A stretch of 31,010 nt of DNA from UBA2428 sp002343545 (GCA_937952285.1 CALFZE010000077.1:1-31010), one strand, 5' to 3'. Positions 13,978 through 23,535 are shown, counted from the first letter of the stretch. Notes: a model not told the origin generated them from the sequence alone. A program made the numbers and translations.

Positions 13978-15321
13978 ATGAAAGCATTACGTTCCAAACC
14001 GATCGCGTTGGCGACGGGGCTCCTCGCGAGTCTCGGCGTCGCCGAAGCCGTCGCCCCGCAGGGCGGCCGCGTGCGTCCCCACCTCGACGGCGTCGAAAGC
14101 GTGCCGGGCGAGTACATCGTCAAGTTCCGCTCGAGCGCGCGCCGCAGCCAGCTCGCGCAGATCCAGACCCTCGAGCAGTCGGGCGTGCCCGTCGAAGAGG
14201 CGCTCGTGCCGGAAGACGGCGTCTTTCTCTTGCGCGGTCGCGGCGGCGACACCGAGATGCGCGTGCAATCGCTCGACGCGAGCGACGACATCGAGTTCAT
14301 CGAACCGAACTACATTTGGCGTATCGCCGCCGGCGCGAAGCCGCCGACGCCGACCCCCACGCCGACGCCGACTCCCACCCCGCCGACGCCCGAGAACGGC
14401 GGCGTCCTGCCGAACGATCCGCAGCTCGGATCGCTCTGGGGAATGACGAACTCGAGCGACACCGACATCGACGCTCCCCTCGCGTGGAAGCTCTCGACGG
14501 GATCGCGCGACGTCGTCGTGGGCATCGTCGATACGGGTATCGACGTCACCCACCCCGATCTCAAGGCGAACCTCTGGAGCAAGGACAACAACGGCACCAC
14601 GATCTACGGCTTCGACGCCGTCGACAGCGACTTCACGCCGCAGGACGGAAACGGCCACGGCACGCACGTCGCCGGCACGATCGGGGCCGTCGGCAACAAC
14701 GGCGTCGGCGTGGCGGGCGTCGCCTGGAAGGTGCGCCTCATGGGCCTGCGTTTCCTCGACAACCGCGGCAGCGGCACCACCGCGAACGCCATCCGCGCCA
14801 TCGACTGGGGCGTGCAGAACGGCGCGCAGATCCTCAACAACAGCTGGGGCGGCGGCGGCTACTCCGAAGCTCTGCGCGACTCGATCGAGCGCGCGCGCGC
14901 CGCGGGCGTGCTCTTCGTGGCGGCGGCCGGCAACGAGACGAACGACAACGATCGTCGTCCGTCCTACCCGGCGAGCTACGACTCGGACAACATTCTCTCG
15001 GTGGCCGCGAGCAACCGCCAAGAGGCGCTCGCGAGCTTCTCGAACTTCGGACGCAACAGCGTTCACCTGGCCGCCCCCGGCCAGGACATCACGTCGACCT
15101 ACCCCGGGAACAAGTACAGCTCGCTGAGCGGAACCTCGATGGCGTCGCCGCACGTCGCGGGCGCCGCGGCCCTCGCGCTGGCCTACAACCCGGGCCTCAC
15201 GGCTTCGCGCCTCAAGGCCGCGATCCTGCGCACGGTCGACCGCAAGCCGGCGTTCGAAGGCAAGACGACGACGGGCGGACGGCTGAACGTCCACAAGCTC
15301 CTCGTCGACGTCGCGCCCTAA
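13978..15321 (+). CDS. Secreted subtilisin-like serine protease (S8)
   Basis: A 447-residue exported endopeptidase. A signal peptide (about 1-24, ending GVAEA) is followed by an inhibitor-I9-type propeptide (PGEYIVKF near residue 42 to about 115), then a TP-rich linker (about 122-136). The peptidase domain has the full triad: Asp185 (VDTGID), His227 (GHGTHVAG) and Ser387 (GTSMASPHVAG), with Asn319 (AAAGNE) for the oxyanion hole. It ends soon after the catalytic domain with no extra C-terminal domain. Proline repeats between propeptide and enzyme may ease autoprocessing. GGGAG 9-13 nt before the ATG supports the start. It is transcribed alone. Specificity is not predictable, but the protease assignment is firm. 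Confidence 0.95.
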   Translation: MKALRSKPIALATGLLASLGVAEAVAPQGGRVRPHLDGVESVPGEYIVKFRSSARRSQLAQIQTLEQSGVPVEEALVPEDGVFLLRGRGGDTEMRVQSLDASDDIEFIEPNYIWRIAAGAKPPTPTPTPTPTPTPPTPENGGVLPNDPQLGSLWGMTNSSDTDIDAPLAWKLSTGSRDVVVGIVDTGIDVTHPDLKANLWSKDNNGTTIYGFDAVDSDFTPQDGNGHGTHVAGTIGAVGNNGVGVAGVAWKVRLMGLRFLDNRGSGTTANAIRAIDWGVQNGAQILNNSWGGGGYSEALRDSIERARAAGVLFVAAAGNETNDNDRRPSYPASYDSDNILSVAASNRQEALASFSNFGRNSVHLAAPGQDITSTYPGNKYSSLSGTSMASPHVAGAAALALAYNPGLTASRLKAAILRTVDRKPAFEGKTTTGGRLNVHKLLVDVAP

Positions 15322-15342
15322 GACGTCGCGACCCGCCCCGAC

Positions 15343-16644
15343 CTAGCGATTCGGCACGTTTCCTTTGAGGTCCGGGTTCTTCGCCATCCGGCGGAGGCCC
15401 GGGCCGAAGGATTCTCCGCCCGAGAGATAGCTCGAAGCGCCCGTGGCCTGGGCGTTCGGAGGATCCGAGAGAAAAGCCCCCTTCGCCACGGCCTTGCGGA
15501 GCGCCGCTCCGATCCAGCCCCCCGTCAGGTTCGCGTGGTCTTCCTGCCGTTCCGGCACCCCGCGACTCATGATCTGACTCCCGATTCCCTCGATGCGCCC
15601 GATGAGACTCGAAGCGATGGCGCCTTCCGCGTACCCGTAGAGCACCATGCCCCAGAAGTGATAGAGCGGCCCCATGTGGTCCGCCCCCACGCCGAGCTGG
15701 TGGAAGACGGGCGCGAGCGAGGCGACGTGCTTGAGATCGTCGCGCTTCGGCACGGTCCAGTAGCGCGCGAAGACGTTTTGGATGGAGAGCAGCGCGAGGT
15801 AGACGTCGCCGTCCGCGCGGCGGTAAGCCTCGCGGAAGAGCTTGTCGGGCGAGACGCCGTAGGGCGCCTGCTGGCTAAGCCAGGCGCGGAAGGCGTCGTC
15901 GTGATTCGTGCGGAGGTAACGCCAGGTATCGCCGCGGCCGAGCGCGCCGAGCAGCTTGGAGCCGCGGAAGAGCGCGCGACGGTAGTGGCCGCAGCGGTAT
16001 TCGTCGGACCACGCGTGGATTTCCCCCGCGCGCGGTGGACGCCGCGACGACTCTTCGCGGATGACCTGCAGGAGCATGGCGACGAAAGCGTCGACCCGAA
16101 TGGGATTGCGCTCGCCCTCGATGCTCGCGTCGCCCGAGAGAATGCGTTCGCGCACGGCCTCGGCGGCCTCCGTCTCGAGGCCGGCGTCCTTCAACGAAGG
16201 CGTCAGGAGCGCGAGGGCGCGGCGGCGGCGCACCTCGGCCAGCTTGGCGGCCGCGTGGTACTGGTTCGGCTCGGGGTCGAAGGCGCCCATGCCCGGCTCC
16301 CTTTCGACTTCCGCGCGCGCGGCGCGGATGTTTCGGCGAAACTCCTCGAGCTTCTCCGGCGCGAACATCGACCACTGGATCTGCTTGAGCGTCACGTCGA
16401 GCATGATTCCGAGCGAGTAATCGGCCATCGGATCGTGAAAACGGTAATCCTTTTGCCGGTAGGCCATCACGCGCTCCCGGGGGAGCTTGGCGAAGGCCGC
16501 CGTCGGATCGGCGTTACCGAAACCCTTGCGCGCGCAGAAGGCATCGAGCGGGTCGATGCGGCGGGTCGGGTCGGCCCGAACCGAGAGACCCATCGCCAAG
16601 CAGGCGCCGAGCGAGACCCCGCGCCAAACGAAGAGCTTTTTCAT
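15343..16644 (-). CDS. Exported protein of unknown function after gluQ
   Basis: A 433-residue protein from ATG 16644, supported by GGAGG 6 nt upstream and a signal peptide (MKKLFVWRGVSLGACLAMGL, cleavage near VRA). Longer in-frame readings to 17505 only shadow gluQ. The mature chain is mostly helical, Arg/Ala-rich in the middle (EVRRRRALALL), with aromatic-rich segments late in the chain (MGPLYHFWGMVLYGYAEGA). Possible metal or catalytic residues such as HAWSDEYRCGHYR are present, but no known motif matches. No family is recognised. The SD lies in the 3' arm of a perfect hairpin just after the gluQ stop, suggesting translation depends on upstream ribosomes. It is convergent with the subtilisin gene, 21 nt apart. 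Confidence 0.75.
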   Translation of the reverse strand: MKKLFVWRGVSLGACLAMGLSVRADPTRRIDPLDAFCARKGFGNADPTAAFAKLPRERVMAYRQKDYRFHDPMADYSLGIMLDVTLKQIQWSMFAPEKLEEFRRNIRAARAEVEREPGMGAFDPEPNQYHAAAKLAEVRRRRALALLTPSLKDAGLETEAAEAVRERILSGDASIEGERNPIRVDAFVAMLLQVIREESSRRPPRAGEIHAWSDEYRCGHYRRALFRGSKLLGALGRGDTWRYLRTNHDDAFRAWLSQQAPYGVSPDKLFREAYRRADGDVYLALLSIQNVFARYWTVPKRDDLKHVASLAPVFHQLGVGADHMGPLYHFWGMVLYGYAEGAIASSLIGRIEGIGSQIMSRGVPERQEDHANLTGGWIGAALRKAVAKGAFLSDPPNAQATGASSYLSGGESFGPGLRRMAKNPDLKGNVPNR

Positions 16645-16650
16645 CCGCGT

Positions 16651-16672
16651 CCTCCGTGACCCGCCACGGAGG
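16651..16672 (-). promoter_or_regulatory. SD-sequestering hairpin between gluQ and the orphan exported gene
   Basis: Read on the reverse strand, CCTCCGTG (16672-16665), a 6-nt loop, and CACGGAGG (16658-16651) form a perfect 8-bp stem. Its 3' arm contains GGAGG, the SD for ATG 16644. The 5' arm begins 8 nt after the gluQ stop (16680-16682), within reach of a terminating ribosome, as expected for translational coupling. Confidence 0.6.
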
Positions 16673-16679
16673 CGAGTCG

Positions 16680-17567
16680 CTAAATTCCCAAATCCGCGAG
16701 CGACAAAGTCCGCCGCCGCTCGCCCCCGACCGCCGCTTCCGCAGGAACGAACGAGGTCTCCGCGACGCTCGCCTCGAAACGTTCGAGAAGCCGCCCGCCC
16801 GTCCAACCCGAAGCCGAGAGCTCGGGCCAGGTGACGCCCCGGCTTCGTTTCTCCAGGCGCCGACCGTCGTTGTGCACGACGAGCGAGGCGTGGAAGACGG
16901 CGGGCAAGCGCGGTTTCCCCTCCAAGAAATCGGCAATTTGGCGTTGATCCTTGAGGGCCTCTTCGAGGTCCCACGCCCGCACGACGAGATCGTAGCCTTC
17001 CTCCAAGTCGTCGAGGCCGCAGGCCAGGTTGTAGGAAGGCACGAAGTCCGCGAGAACGGGGCCCGCCTCCCCGTAGCGGGAGCGCGCGAGCGGCAGGTCG
17101 TGAAAGCCCTCGGCCGACAGGCGGGAGCGTAGGCGCCATCCGACTTTGGGATTCGATGCCGCCAAGGATTGACGCTTCGCAACGCTCAGATGACGACAGC
17201 GACCGTCGTAGAGGGGCGGACGCGCGTGGGGCGCCGACGCGAGGCCCGCGAGGTGCGCGGCGACCTCGGCGCGCGAGCAAAAACAGGGGTAGACGTCGTC
17301 GCGGCGCCAGAGCTCGTGCACGAACTCGAAGTAGCGGGAAATCCGTTCGCTCTGGATCCGCACGAGGTCCGGGACGCATCCGATCGCGGCCATGTCGGCG
17401 AGCTGGGTTTCGCGGGCCCCCGGCACCACGCGCGGCCCGTCGATGTCTTCGAAGCGGACGATCCAAGGTCGGCCAAGCGTGCGGGCCCAGCGCCAACTCA
17501 CCCAAGCCGTGCGCAAGTTCCCGACGTGAAAACGGCCCGTCGGCGAAGGCGCGAAGCGAACGGCCAC
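16680..17567 (-). CDS. gluQ: Glutamyl-Q tRNA(Asp) synthetase
   Basis: A 295-residue truncated GluRS paralogue that activates Glu and attaches it to queuosine 34 of tRNA(Asp). The catalytic domain carries the HIGH-type motif HVGN (14-17, after FAPSPTG) and the KMSKS-type KRS (240-242). The small zinc site is complete: Cys95, Cys97, Tyr120 and Cys124 (CFCSR...YDGRC). It stops where GltX would go on to its anticodon-binding domains, and the length of about 295 is exactly that of GluQ-RS, so gltX is excluded. The start is GTG 17567, 2 nt after the stop of the thioesterase gene, with GGAGG 7 nt upstream. A longer in-frame reading to 17957 lies inside the thioesterase gene and is rejected. The residue after VVR is Ala rather than the usual Gly. 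Confidence 0.92.
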   Translation of the reverse strand: MAVRFAPSPTGRFHVGNLRTAWVSWRWARTLGRPWIVRFEDIDGPRVVPGARETQLADMAAIGCVPDLVRIQSERISRYFEFVHELWRRDDVYPCFCSRAEVAAHLAGLASAPHARPPLYDGRCRHLSVAKRQSLAASNPKVGWRLRSRLSAEGFHDLPLARSRYGEAGPVLADFVPSYNLACGLDDLEEGYDLVVRAWDLEEALKDQRQIADFLEGKPRLPAVFHASLVVHNDGRRLEKRSRGVTWPELSASGWTGGRLLERFEASVAETSFVPAEAAVGGERRRTLSLADLGI

Positions 17568-17569
17568 GC

Positions 17570-18064
17570 TTAGGCCTCCAGCTTGACCTTGCCGAGCGCG
17601 TTCTTGAGCTTGCGGCGGTGCTCCGCGCGGACCTTGGCTTCCTTCATGTGCTTCTTCTCTTCGGGCGTTTCGGCCCCGAGCGGCGGCATTTCGACCGGCC
17701 GTCCCGTGTCGTCGAGCGCGACGAAGGTCATGAAAGCGCGCGCGGTGTGGAAGCGCTCGCCCGTGATCATGTTCTCGGCGCCCACGGTGACGCGCACCTC
17801 GCAGCTCGTATTCTGCACGGCCGTGATGACGGCCTCGATGTTCACGATGAAGCCTTTGCGGATGGGGCGCAGAAAGTGAAGTTCGTCGACGCTCGCCGTG
17901 ACGCAGGTGCGGCCCGAATGGCGGCCGGCGGCGATCGCCGCGGCGATGTCCATCCACGACATGACGACGCCCCCGAAGACGCCGCCCAGGGCGTTCGTGT
18001 GTTGGGGCAAAACCATCTCGGTCATGACGACCCGGCTATCTTTGGGGCTTTTTTTGTCGGCCAT
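17570..18064 (-). CDS. Acyl-CoA thioesterase, hotdog fold (YciA/BACH type)
   Basis: About 164 residues; hydrolyses acyl-CoA to free acid and CoA in the cytoplasm. The N-terminal segment SRVVMTEMVLPQHTNALGGVFGGVVMSWMDIAAAIAA is the hallmark of this family, with the catalytic Asp in WMD and the Asn in HTN. VTASVDELHFLRPIRKG and the following strands complete the hotdog. A charged Lys/Arg/Glu-rich tail of about 45 residues follows the domain. The start at 18064 (MADKK) fits family length; ATG 18076 is the alternative, adding four residues, and TATAGG directly precedes it on the reverse strand. It is the first gene of the tight three-gene unit with gluQ and the orphan exported protein. Chain-length preference is not visible. 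Confidence 0.9.
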   Translation of the reverse strand: MADKKSPKDSRVVMTEMVLPQHTNALGGVFGGVVMSWMDIAAAIAAGRHSGRTCVTASVDELHFLRPIRKGFIVNIEAVITAVQNTSCEVRVTVGAENMITGERFHTARAFMTFVALDDTGRPVEMPPLGAETPEEKKHMKEAKVRAEHRRKLKNALGKVKLEA

Positions 18065-18167
18065 ACGTGCGATCATCCTATACTCATTTCCTTCGGAGAA
18101 GAAATCCGTGGGGCCGACACTACGGCGAAGGGCCGCCGAATGCTAAGACACGGAGTCAGGACTTCGC

Positions 18168-19124
18168 ATGGATTCTGTCCTCCTCGCCAAACCCCTTCCG
18201 CTCTTGGGTCTCGTCGGCCTCGGTTTCGTCGCGGGTCGGCACTTCGGGGTCGAGCGCGGGAGCGTCGCGCGTCTCGCGATCTTCGTCGTGGCGCCTTGCG
18301 TGTTCTTCTACGGCACGGCGACGGCGCCGATCGATCGCGAAGGCACGGCGTCGTTTCTGCTGCTGCCGCTGCTGACGTGGGGACTCGCGAGCCTCGTCTG
18401 CGCGATCGTTTACGCCCTCGGCTCGAGGGTGCCGCGGCCCCGGCGCAACCTCATGGCCTTCGCCGTGGGGAACACGAACTCCGGGTACTTTGGCATTCCG
18501 GCCGCCGTGGCGATCTTCGGCGAGAGCGCCTTTTCCACGGCCGTCTTGCTGTCGATCGGCTTCACCCTCTTCGAGAATACGGTGGGCTTTTACGTGACGG
18601 CGCGAGGACGCTCGACCCCACGCGAGGCCCTCGCGCGACTCCTTCGCCTCCCGGCGCTCTAAGCGACGGCGGGCGGCATCCTCGTCCGACTGCTCCGCGA
18701 AGATCCCCTGCCCGCGCCGCTCGTCGACACGCTCACGATCCTGCGCGGCGCCTACACGACGCTCGGGCTCATGCTCGTCGGCCTCGCGTTCGATGCGGCC
18801 ATTCGGGATCGACGACCAAATCTTTCGCTCCGACTCCTCACGGGCACCTTGGGCGGAAAGCTTTTGCTTTGGCCCCTCGTGGCCATGTTCGTCCTTTGGC
18901 TCGACGGACGGCGCGCGACGCCTTGGCTCGGCTCGCCCGCGAGTTCGGTCCTGGGCCGTGGTTTTCTCTTCGTCGCGTTCATGCCGCTGGCCGCCAATAC
19001 GGTCGCCTACGCCCAAGAACTCGACGCCGAGCCCGAGCAAGCCGCGCTCCTCGTGCTCATCAGCACGCTACTCGCGCTCGCCTGGATTCCGCTCGCGGTC
19101 GCGGGGCTCCACGCGATGTCCTAG
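18168..19124 (+). pseudogene. AEC-family transporter interrupted by one in-frame TAA
   Basis: One reading frame of 319 codons encodes a complete auxin-efflux-carrier/malonate-type permease, except for TAA at 18660-18662 (codon 165). Before it: MDSVLLAKPLPLLGLVG, five or so membrane segments, and the family's conserved NTNSGYFGIPAA segment. After it the same frame continues without other stops (ATAGGILVRLL, then GLMLVGLAFDAA, LLLWPLVAMFVLW, GFLFVAFMPLAANTVAYA) to the stop at 19124, giving the usual family length of about 318. In relatives the position after LPAL is commonly an aromatic residue, so TAC or TAT to TAA by one base change is the simple explanation. A sequencing error would look identical. 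Initiation has AGGA about 7 nt upstream. If translated as is, a 164-residue half transporter results. Confidence 0.82.
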
Positions 19125-19140
19125 AGCCGCTCCCGGAGGG

Positions 19141-19168
19141 TTTACAATCTGGGGGGGCCGCTTAGACT
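19141..19168 (+). promoter_or_regulatory. Candidate promoter of the SIMPL gene, leaderless
   Basis: TTTACA (19141-19146), 16 nt, TAGACT (19163-19168), then 6 nt to the ATG at 19175. This gives 5/6 and 4/6 matches to sigma-70 boxes and predicts transcription starting on the A of the ATG. No SD exists between. Confidence 0.5.
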
Positions 19169-19174
19169 AGGCCC

Positions 19175-19879
19175 ATGAAGTCATTCCTCGCGCTCGCCAC
19201 TTTCGCGATCCTTGCTTTGGACGTCCGCGCCGACGCCCCCCGCACCGTCACCGTGAGCGGCAACTGCACGCGCGAGCTGCTGCCCGACCGCAGTTCGATC
19301 AGTTTCACCGCGGAGTTCCGAAACAAGGACGCGACCACGGCCGCCAAACAAGCCACCGACGCCTTCGAGCGTCTGCGCAAAAAGATCCGCGACAAACCGC
19401 CGGCCGATCTCGAACTCGAAACCACGGAGTTCTCGCTGAACGAGGACTTCGATTGGCAGAAGGGCACGCGCGTCTCGCGCGGTTTCGTGGCGCGCGCGGG
19501 ACTTCGCGTGGTGAGTTCGGACTTCACCTTCTCGTCAAAAGTCATCGCGATCGCCGTGCAGGAAGGCATCCGCGACGTGGGCGGGCTCGGCTCGCACGTC
19601 TCGACGGGCGCACTCGACAAGGCCCGCTTCGATTGTCTCGAGGAAGCGCTCCGCAACGCGCGCGACAAAGCGCAGAAGCTCGCGGGCGCGGCCGGCGCGG
19701 GACTCGGCCCCGTCGAGAGCATCCGCGAAGACTCTGCTTCGGTCGAAGCCCCGCAAGCCTTTCAGGCCTTCGCCAAGGTCCAACGCTTCGGCGGCGCCGA
19801 GATGGACGCGGGCCCCACGATCGAGCGGGCGAAGACCCGCGTGAACCTTGCCGTGACGGCGGCGTTTCGGCTGCGCTGA
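19175..19879 (+). CDS. SIMPL-domain (DUF541) periplasmic protein
   Basis: A 234-residue exported protein with a signal peptide (MKSFLALATFAILAL, cleavage near VRA-DA). The mature start TVTVSGNCTRELLPDRSSISFTAEF is the typical opening of SIMPL/DUF541 proteins. The pattern continues with LETTEFSLNEDFDW and the helix ALRNARDKAQKLAGAAGAGLGPVESI, and ends in the final strand RVNLAVTAAFRL. Members form periplasmic oligomers of poorly defined role, often linked to oxidative or envelope stress. It stands alone and converges on hrpB with just one nucleotide between the two stop codons (19880). No SD is seen; a promoter abuts the ATG. Confidence 0.85.
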   Translation: MKSFLALATFAILALDVRADAPRTVTVSGNCTRELLPDRSSISFTAEFRNKDATTAAKQATDAFERLRKKIRDKPPADLELETTEFSLNEDFDWQKGTRVSRGFVARAGLRVVSSDFTFSSKVIAIAVQEGIRDVGGLGSHVSTGALDKARFDCLEEALRNARDKAQKLAGAAGAGLGPVESIREDSASVEAPQAFQAFAKVQRFGGAEMDAGPTIERAKTRVNLAVTAAFRLR

Positions 19880-19880
19880 G

Positions 19881-22451
19881 CTAAGTCCCGCGGGGCTTCG
19901 CGCGATGCGTGGCCGTGGCCGTCCAAGGGTCTTCGGGCCAAGGGTGGCGCGGATAGCGCGCGCGGAGCTCCTTACGCACTTCCGGATAGCCGTTCTGCCA
20001 AAAGCTCGCGAGGTCTTGGGTGACCTGCACGGGCTTTTGACCCGGCGAGAGAAGCTCCAGGGTAAGTGGCACCCGCCCCCGCAGGATCTTGGGCGACTCC
20101 GCGAGGCCAAAGAGTTCCTGGAGCTTGACCGAACACGTCACCGTCTTGAGATCCGTTCCGTATTCGAGACGCATCTCCCGCCCCGAAGGCACGAGCTGTC
20201 GGTCGGGCGCCTCGGCCTCGACCGCTTGACGCTCGGCCCGCGGGAGCAGGCCCGAGAGAATCGACCAGGCGTCGATATCACGTAGGCTTTGATTTCCACG
20301 CGCGCCCACCAAGGCCTCGGCCCATTCGCCCAGGACCGTCTCATCGAGCTCCGCGATTCCCGCTTCGGGCACGAAGCTCCGCACGAACTCGCGACGAAGG
20401 AGGTAGCCCGCGAGCGCGGACTGCGCCGCCACGAAGCGTGGCCACTCGCGCACGAGCGCGTCGACGAGTTTTTCGTCGGCGTGGGCCGCGAGGTCCTTCG
20501 TGAGCGGAGTCGGAAAGGGACCCGACAAGACGAGATCGCGAAAGCGCACGCTCCGCTGCGCCGCCGGCTTGAAGTCCTCGCCGAGCTCGAGCCGGATTTC
20601 TTCGCGCACTTCGGCGCCCGCCCAAGCTTGCAGCTCCTCGAAGCTCAACCCCGAGGCGATACGCACGCGACTTTCCGCTTTCTGCCCGGTGTCGAGCAAG
20701 TCGAGCGCGAGGAAGTAATCCGAGCGGCGCACGTCGGAATCCGGCGAGAGCGCGAGGCCGCGACCCCCGACCATGACGGCCTTCTCGCCGCCCGCCTGGC
20801 GACGACGGCAGAGCCGATCCGAGAACGCGGGCCATAGGAGTTCGGCGATCGGAACCTCGCCCGTGGACGCCCGGCGATCACGGCCCGAAACCGAGCGTTC
20901 GAGATCCTGGGCGACCTGCCGAACGCGGCGCAGCGAGTTCGCGTCGATCCCCAATTCGCGCGGCGAGCGCACTTCGGCAAGTTCAATCGCCTCGAGGCGC
21001 AATTCCAGATCGCATTCCCGTTCCGACGCGACGACGCCACGCAGGCGTCCCAAATCGTAAACCGGGTCTTTTTCCTCGAGCAGGGCGAGCGCGAGCGCCA
21101 CGCGCGCGGCCTCGCCCCGTTCGGCTCCGTTCAGGAGGGCCACGCCAAAGCGAGGCGACAGAGGCAAGTCGCGCAAACGTTCGCCGCGCGCCGTGAGGGC
21201 GTTCTTCGCGTCGAGGGCGCCCAGTCCGCGCAATTCCGCGACGGCCGTCTCGATCTGGGCCGACTTGGGCGCCTCGAACCACCCGAAGCCCGCGAAATCG
21301 CGCACGCCCCAGCTTGCGAGCAAGAGCAGCGTGGCCGAAAGCCCGACGCGACGGATCTCGGGATCCTCGAAATCGCGCAGGCGGGCGTTCTCCTCGGCCG
21401 ACCAAAGTTGAAAGACTTTGCCGGGGCGTTCGCGACCGGCACGGCCCGCGCGCTGCGTGGCCGACGCCCGTGAGATGCGGGAGACTTCGAGGCGATCGAA
21501 GCCGCGCGCGGGATCGAAGCGCAGCACGCGCGCGAGCCCCGAATCGACGACCATCGTCACGCCCGGCACGGTGAGCGAGGTCTCGGCGATGTTCGTCGAG
21601 AGCACGATGCGCCGTTGGCCGGGCTTCGCGGGGGCGAGCACGCGCGCCTGTTCCGCCAACCCGAGACTGCCGTGGAGCTCGAAGATCTCGAAGCCCCGCA
21701 GAGCGGCCACCCCGCCCAGGTGATCCGCCACGCGGCGAATCTCGCCCACGCCGGGCAAGAAAACGAGGGCGTGGCCCCCGTCGTCTTGCTCGCGACGCAA
21801 GTCGGCGATCGCGCGCTCGACCTGCGCCCCGATGTCGGGCGCGCGGTCGCGGGGTCCGAGCTCGGGATTGCGGAAAGTCCGCACGGGATAGGCCCGCCCC
21901 GCCGAGCTCAAGACGCGCGCGTCGGGCAAGTACTCGGCCAACCGCGAAGTTTCGAGCGTGGCCGACATGACGATGATTTTGAGGTCGGGGCGCAGCGCGC
22001 CCTGGATCTCCTTGAGGAGCGCGAGCGCAAGGTCCGTGTGGAGACTCCGCTCGTGAAACTCGTCGAGGACCACGGCCCCCACGTCGCGCAGCTCCGAATC
22101 GGTCAGCAAACGCCGGGTGAGGATCCCTTCAGTCATGACGAGCAAACGCGTCGAAGCCCGAAAGCGGCTTTCGAAGCGCACGTTGTAACCGACCTCGCCC
22201 CCGAGTTCCCAAGCCCGCTCTTCGGCGATGCGCGCGGCCACGGCCCGGGCCGCGAGACGACGGGGCTGGAGCACGAGGATCTTTTGCCCGTCGGGCACGA
22301 GCCCGCGCTCGAGCAAAAAGGCGGGCACCCGCGTCGTCTTACCCGCGCCCGGCTCCGCGACGAGCACGAGATTCGGAGACGCGCGCAAGCTCGCTTCGAT
22401 CTCGGGAAGAACGGCGTCGATGGGTAGCGGGGAGAGCATGGGCAGCGCCAT
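19881..22451 (-). CDS. hrpB: ATP-dependent RNA helicase HrpB
   Basis: An 856-residue DEAH/RHA-group helicase, cytoplasmic. RecA1 carries Walker A GAGKT (35-39), motif II as DEFH (130-133; DEFH rather than DEAH is the HrpB signature) and SAT (163-165). RecA2 has TNIAETSLT (286-294) and QRAGRAGR (333-340). A helicase-associated region follows to about 500, then the long HrpB-specific C-terminus, ending in VRKELRARYPRHPWPEDPW, the family's closing motif. Length is slightly above usual. ATG 22451 is favoured by AAGGG 8 nt upstream. It is divergent from the deoxyhypusine synthase homologue and single. Its role in bacteria is thought to be mRNA processing or decay. Confidence 0.95.
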   Translation of the reverse strand: MALPMLSPLPIDAVLPEIEASLRASPNLVLVAEPGAGKTTRVPAFLLERGLVPDGQKILVLQPRRLAARAVAARIAEERAWELGGEVGYNVRFESRFRASTRLLVMTEGILTRRLLTDSELRDVGAVVLDEFHERSLHTDLALALLKEIQGALRPDLKIIVMSATLETSRLAEYLPDARVLSSAGRAYPVRTFRNPELGPRDRAPDIGAQVERAIADLRREQDDGGHALVFLPGVGEIRRVADHLGGVAALRGFEIFELHGSLGLAEQARVLAPAKPGQRRIVLSTNIAETSLTVPGVTMVVDSGLARVLRFDPARGFDRLEVSRISRASATQRAGRAGRERPGKVFQLWSAEENARLRDFEDPEIRRVGLSATLLLLASWGVRDFAGFGWFEAPKSAQIETAVAELRGLGALDAKNALTARGERLRDLPLSPRFGVALLNGAERGEAARVALALALLEEKDPVYDLGRLRGVVASERECDLELRLEAIELAEVRSPRELGIDANSLRRVRQVAQDLERSVSGRDRRASTGEVPIAELLWPAFSDRLCRRRQAGGEKAVMVGGRGLALSPDSDVRRSDYFLALDLLDTGQKAESRVRIASGLSFEELQAWAGAEVREEIRLELGEDFKPAAQRSVRFRDLVLSGPFPTPLTKDLAAHADEKLVDALVREWPRFVAAQSALAGYLLRREFVRSFVPEAGIAELDETVLGEWAEALVGARGNQSLRDIDAWSILSGLLPRAERQAVEAEAPDRQLVPSGREMRLEYGTDLKTVTCSVKLQELFGLAESPKILRGRVPLTLELLSPGQKPVQVTQDLASFWQNGYPEVRKELRARYPRHPWPEDPWTATATHRAKPRGT

Positions 22452-22519
22452 TCTAGGCGCCCTTCCGGCTCCACGCCATCGAGCGCCTTCTTTTGGTGGC
22501 CCGCGGCGATCCGAACGAC

Positions 22520-22548
22520 TTGATTTGAAAAGCCACTGGACCTATGAG
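22520..22548 (+). promoter_or_regulatory. Candidate promoter of the DHS homologue, leaderless
   Basis: TTGATT (22520-22525), 17 nt, TATGAG (22543-22548), then 6 nt (GGGCCC) to ATG 22555. It matches 4/6 and 4/6. The GAGGGG just before the ATG could instead act as an SD at short spacing, so the two readings compete. Confidence 0.45.
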
Positions 22549-22554
22549 GGGCCC

Positions 22555-23535
<981 letters not shown>

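Noticed and set aside
14343..14388. Repeated CCGACG/CCCACG units in the subtilisin gene as a microsatellite
   Set aside because: It encodes the TP-linker between propeptide and enzyme in frame; codons vary (ACG, ACC, ACT), so it is a protein linker rather than a simple DNA repeat.
15343..17505. A 720-codon reading including the orphan exported protein
   Set aside because: The first 287 codons overlap gluQ in another frame and lack any family; the signal peptide and SD place the start at 16644.
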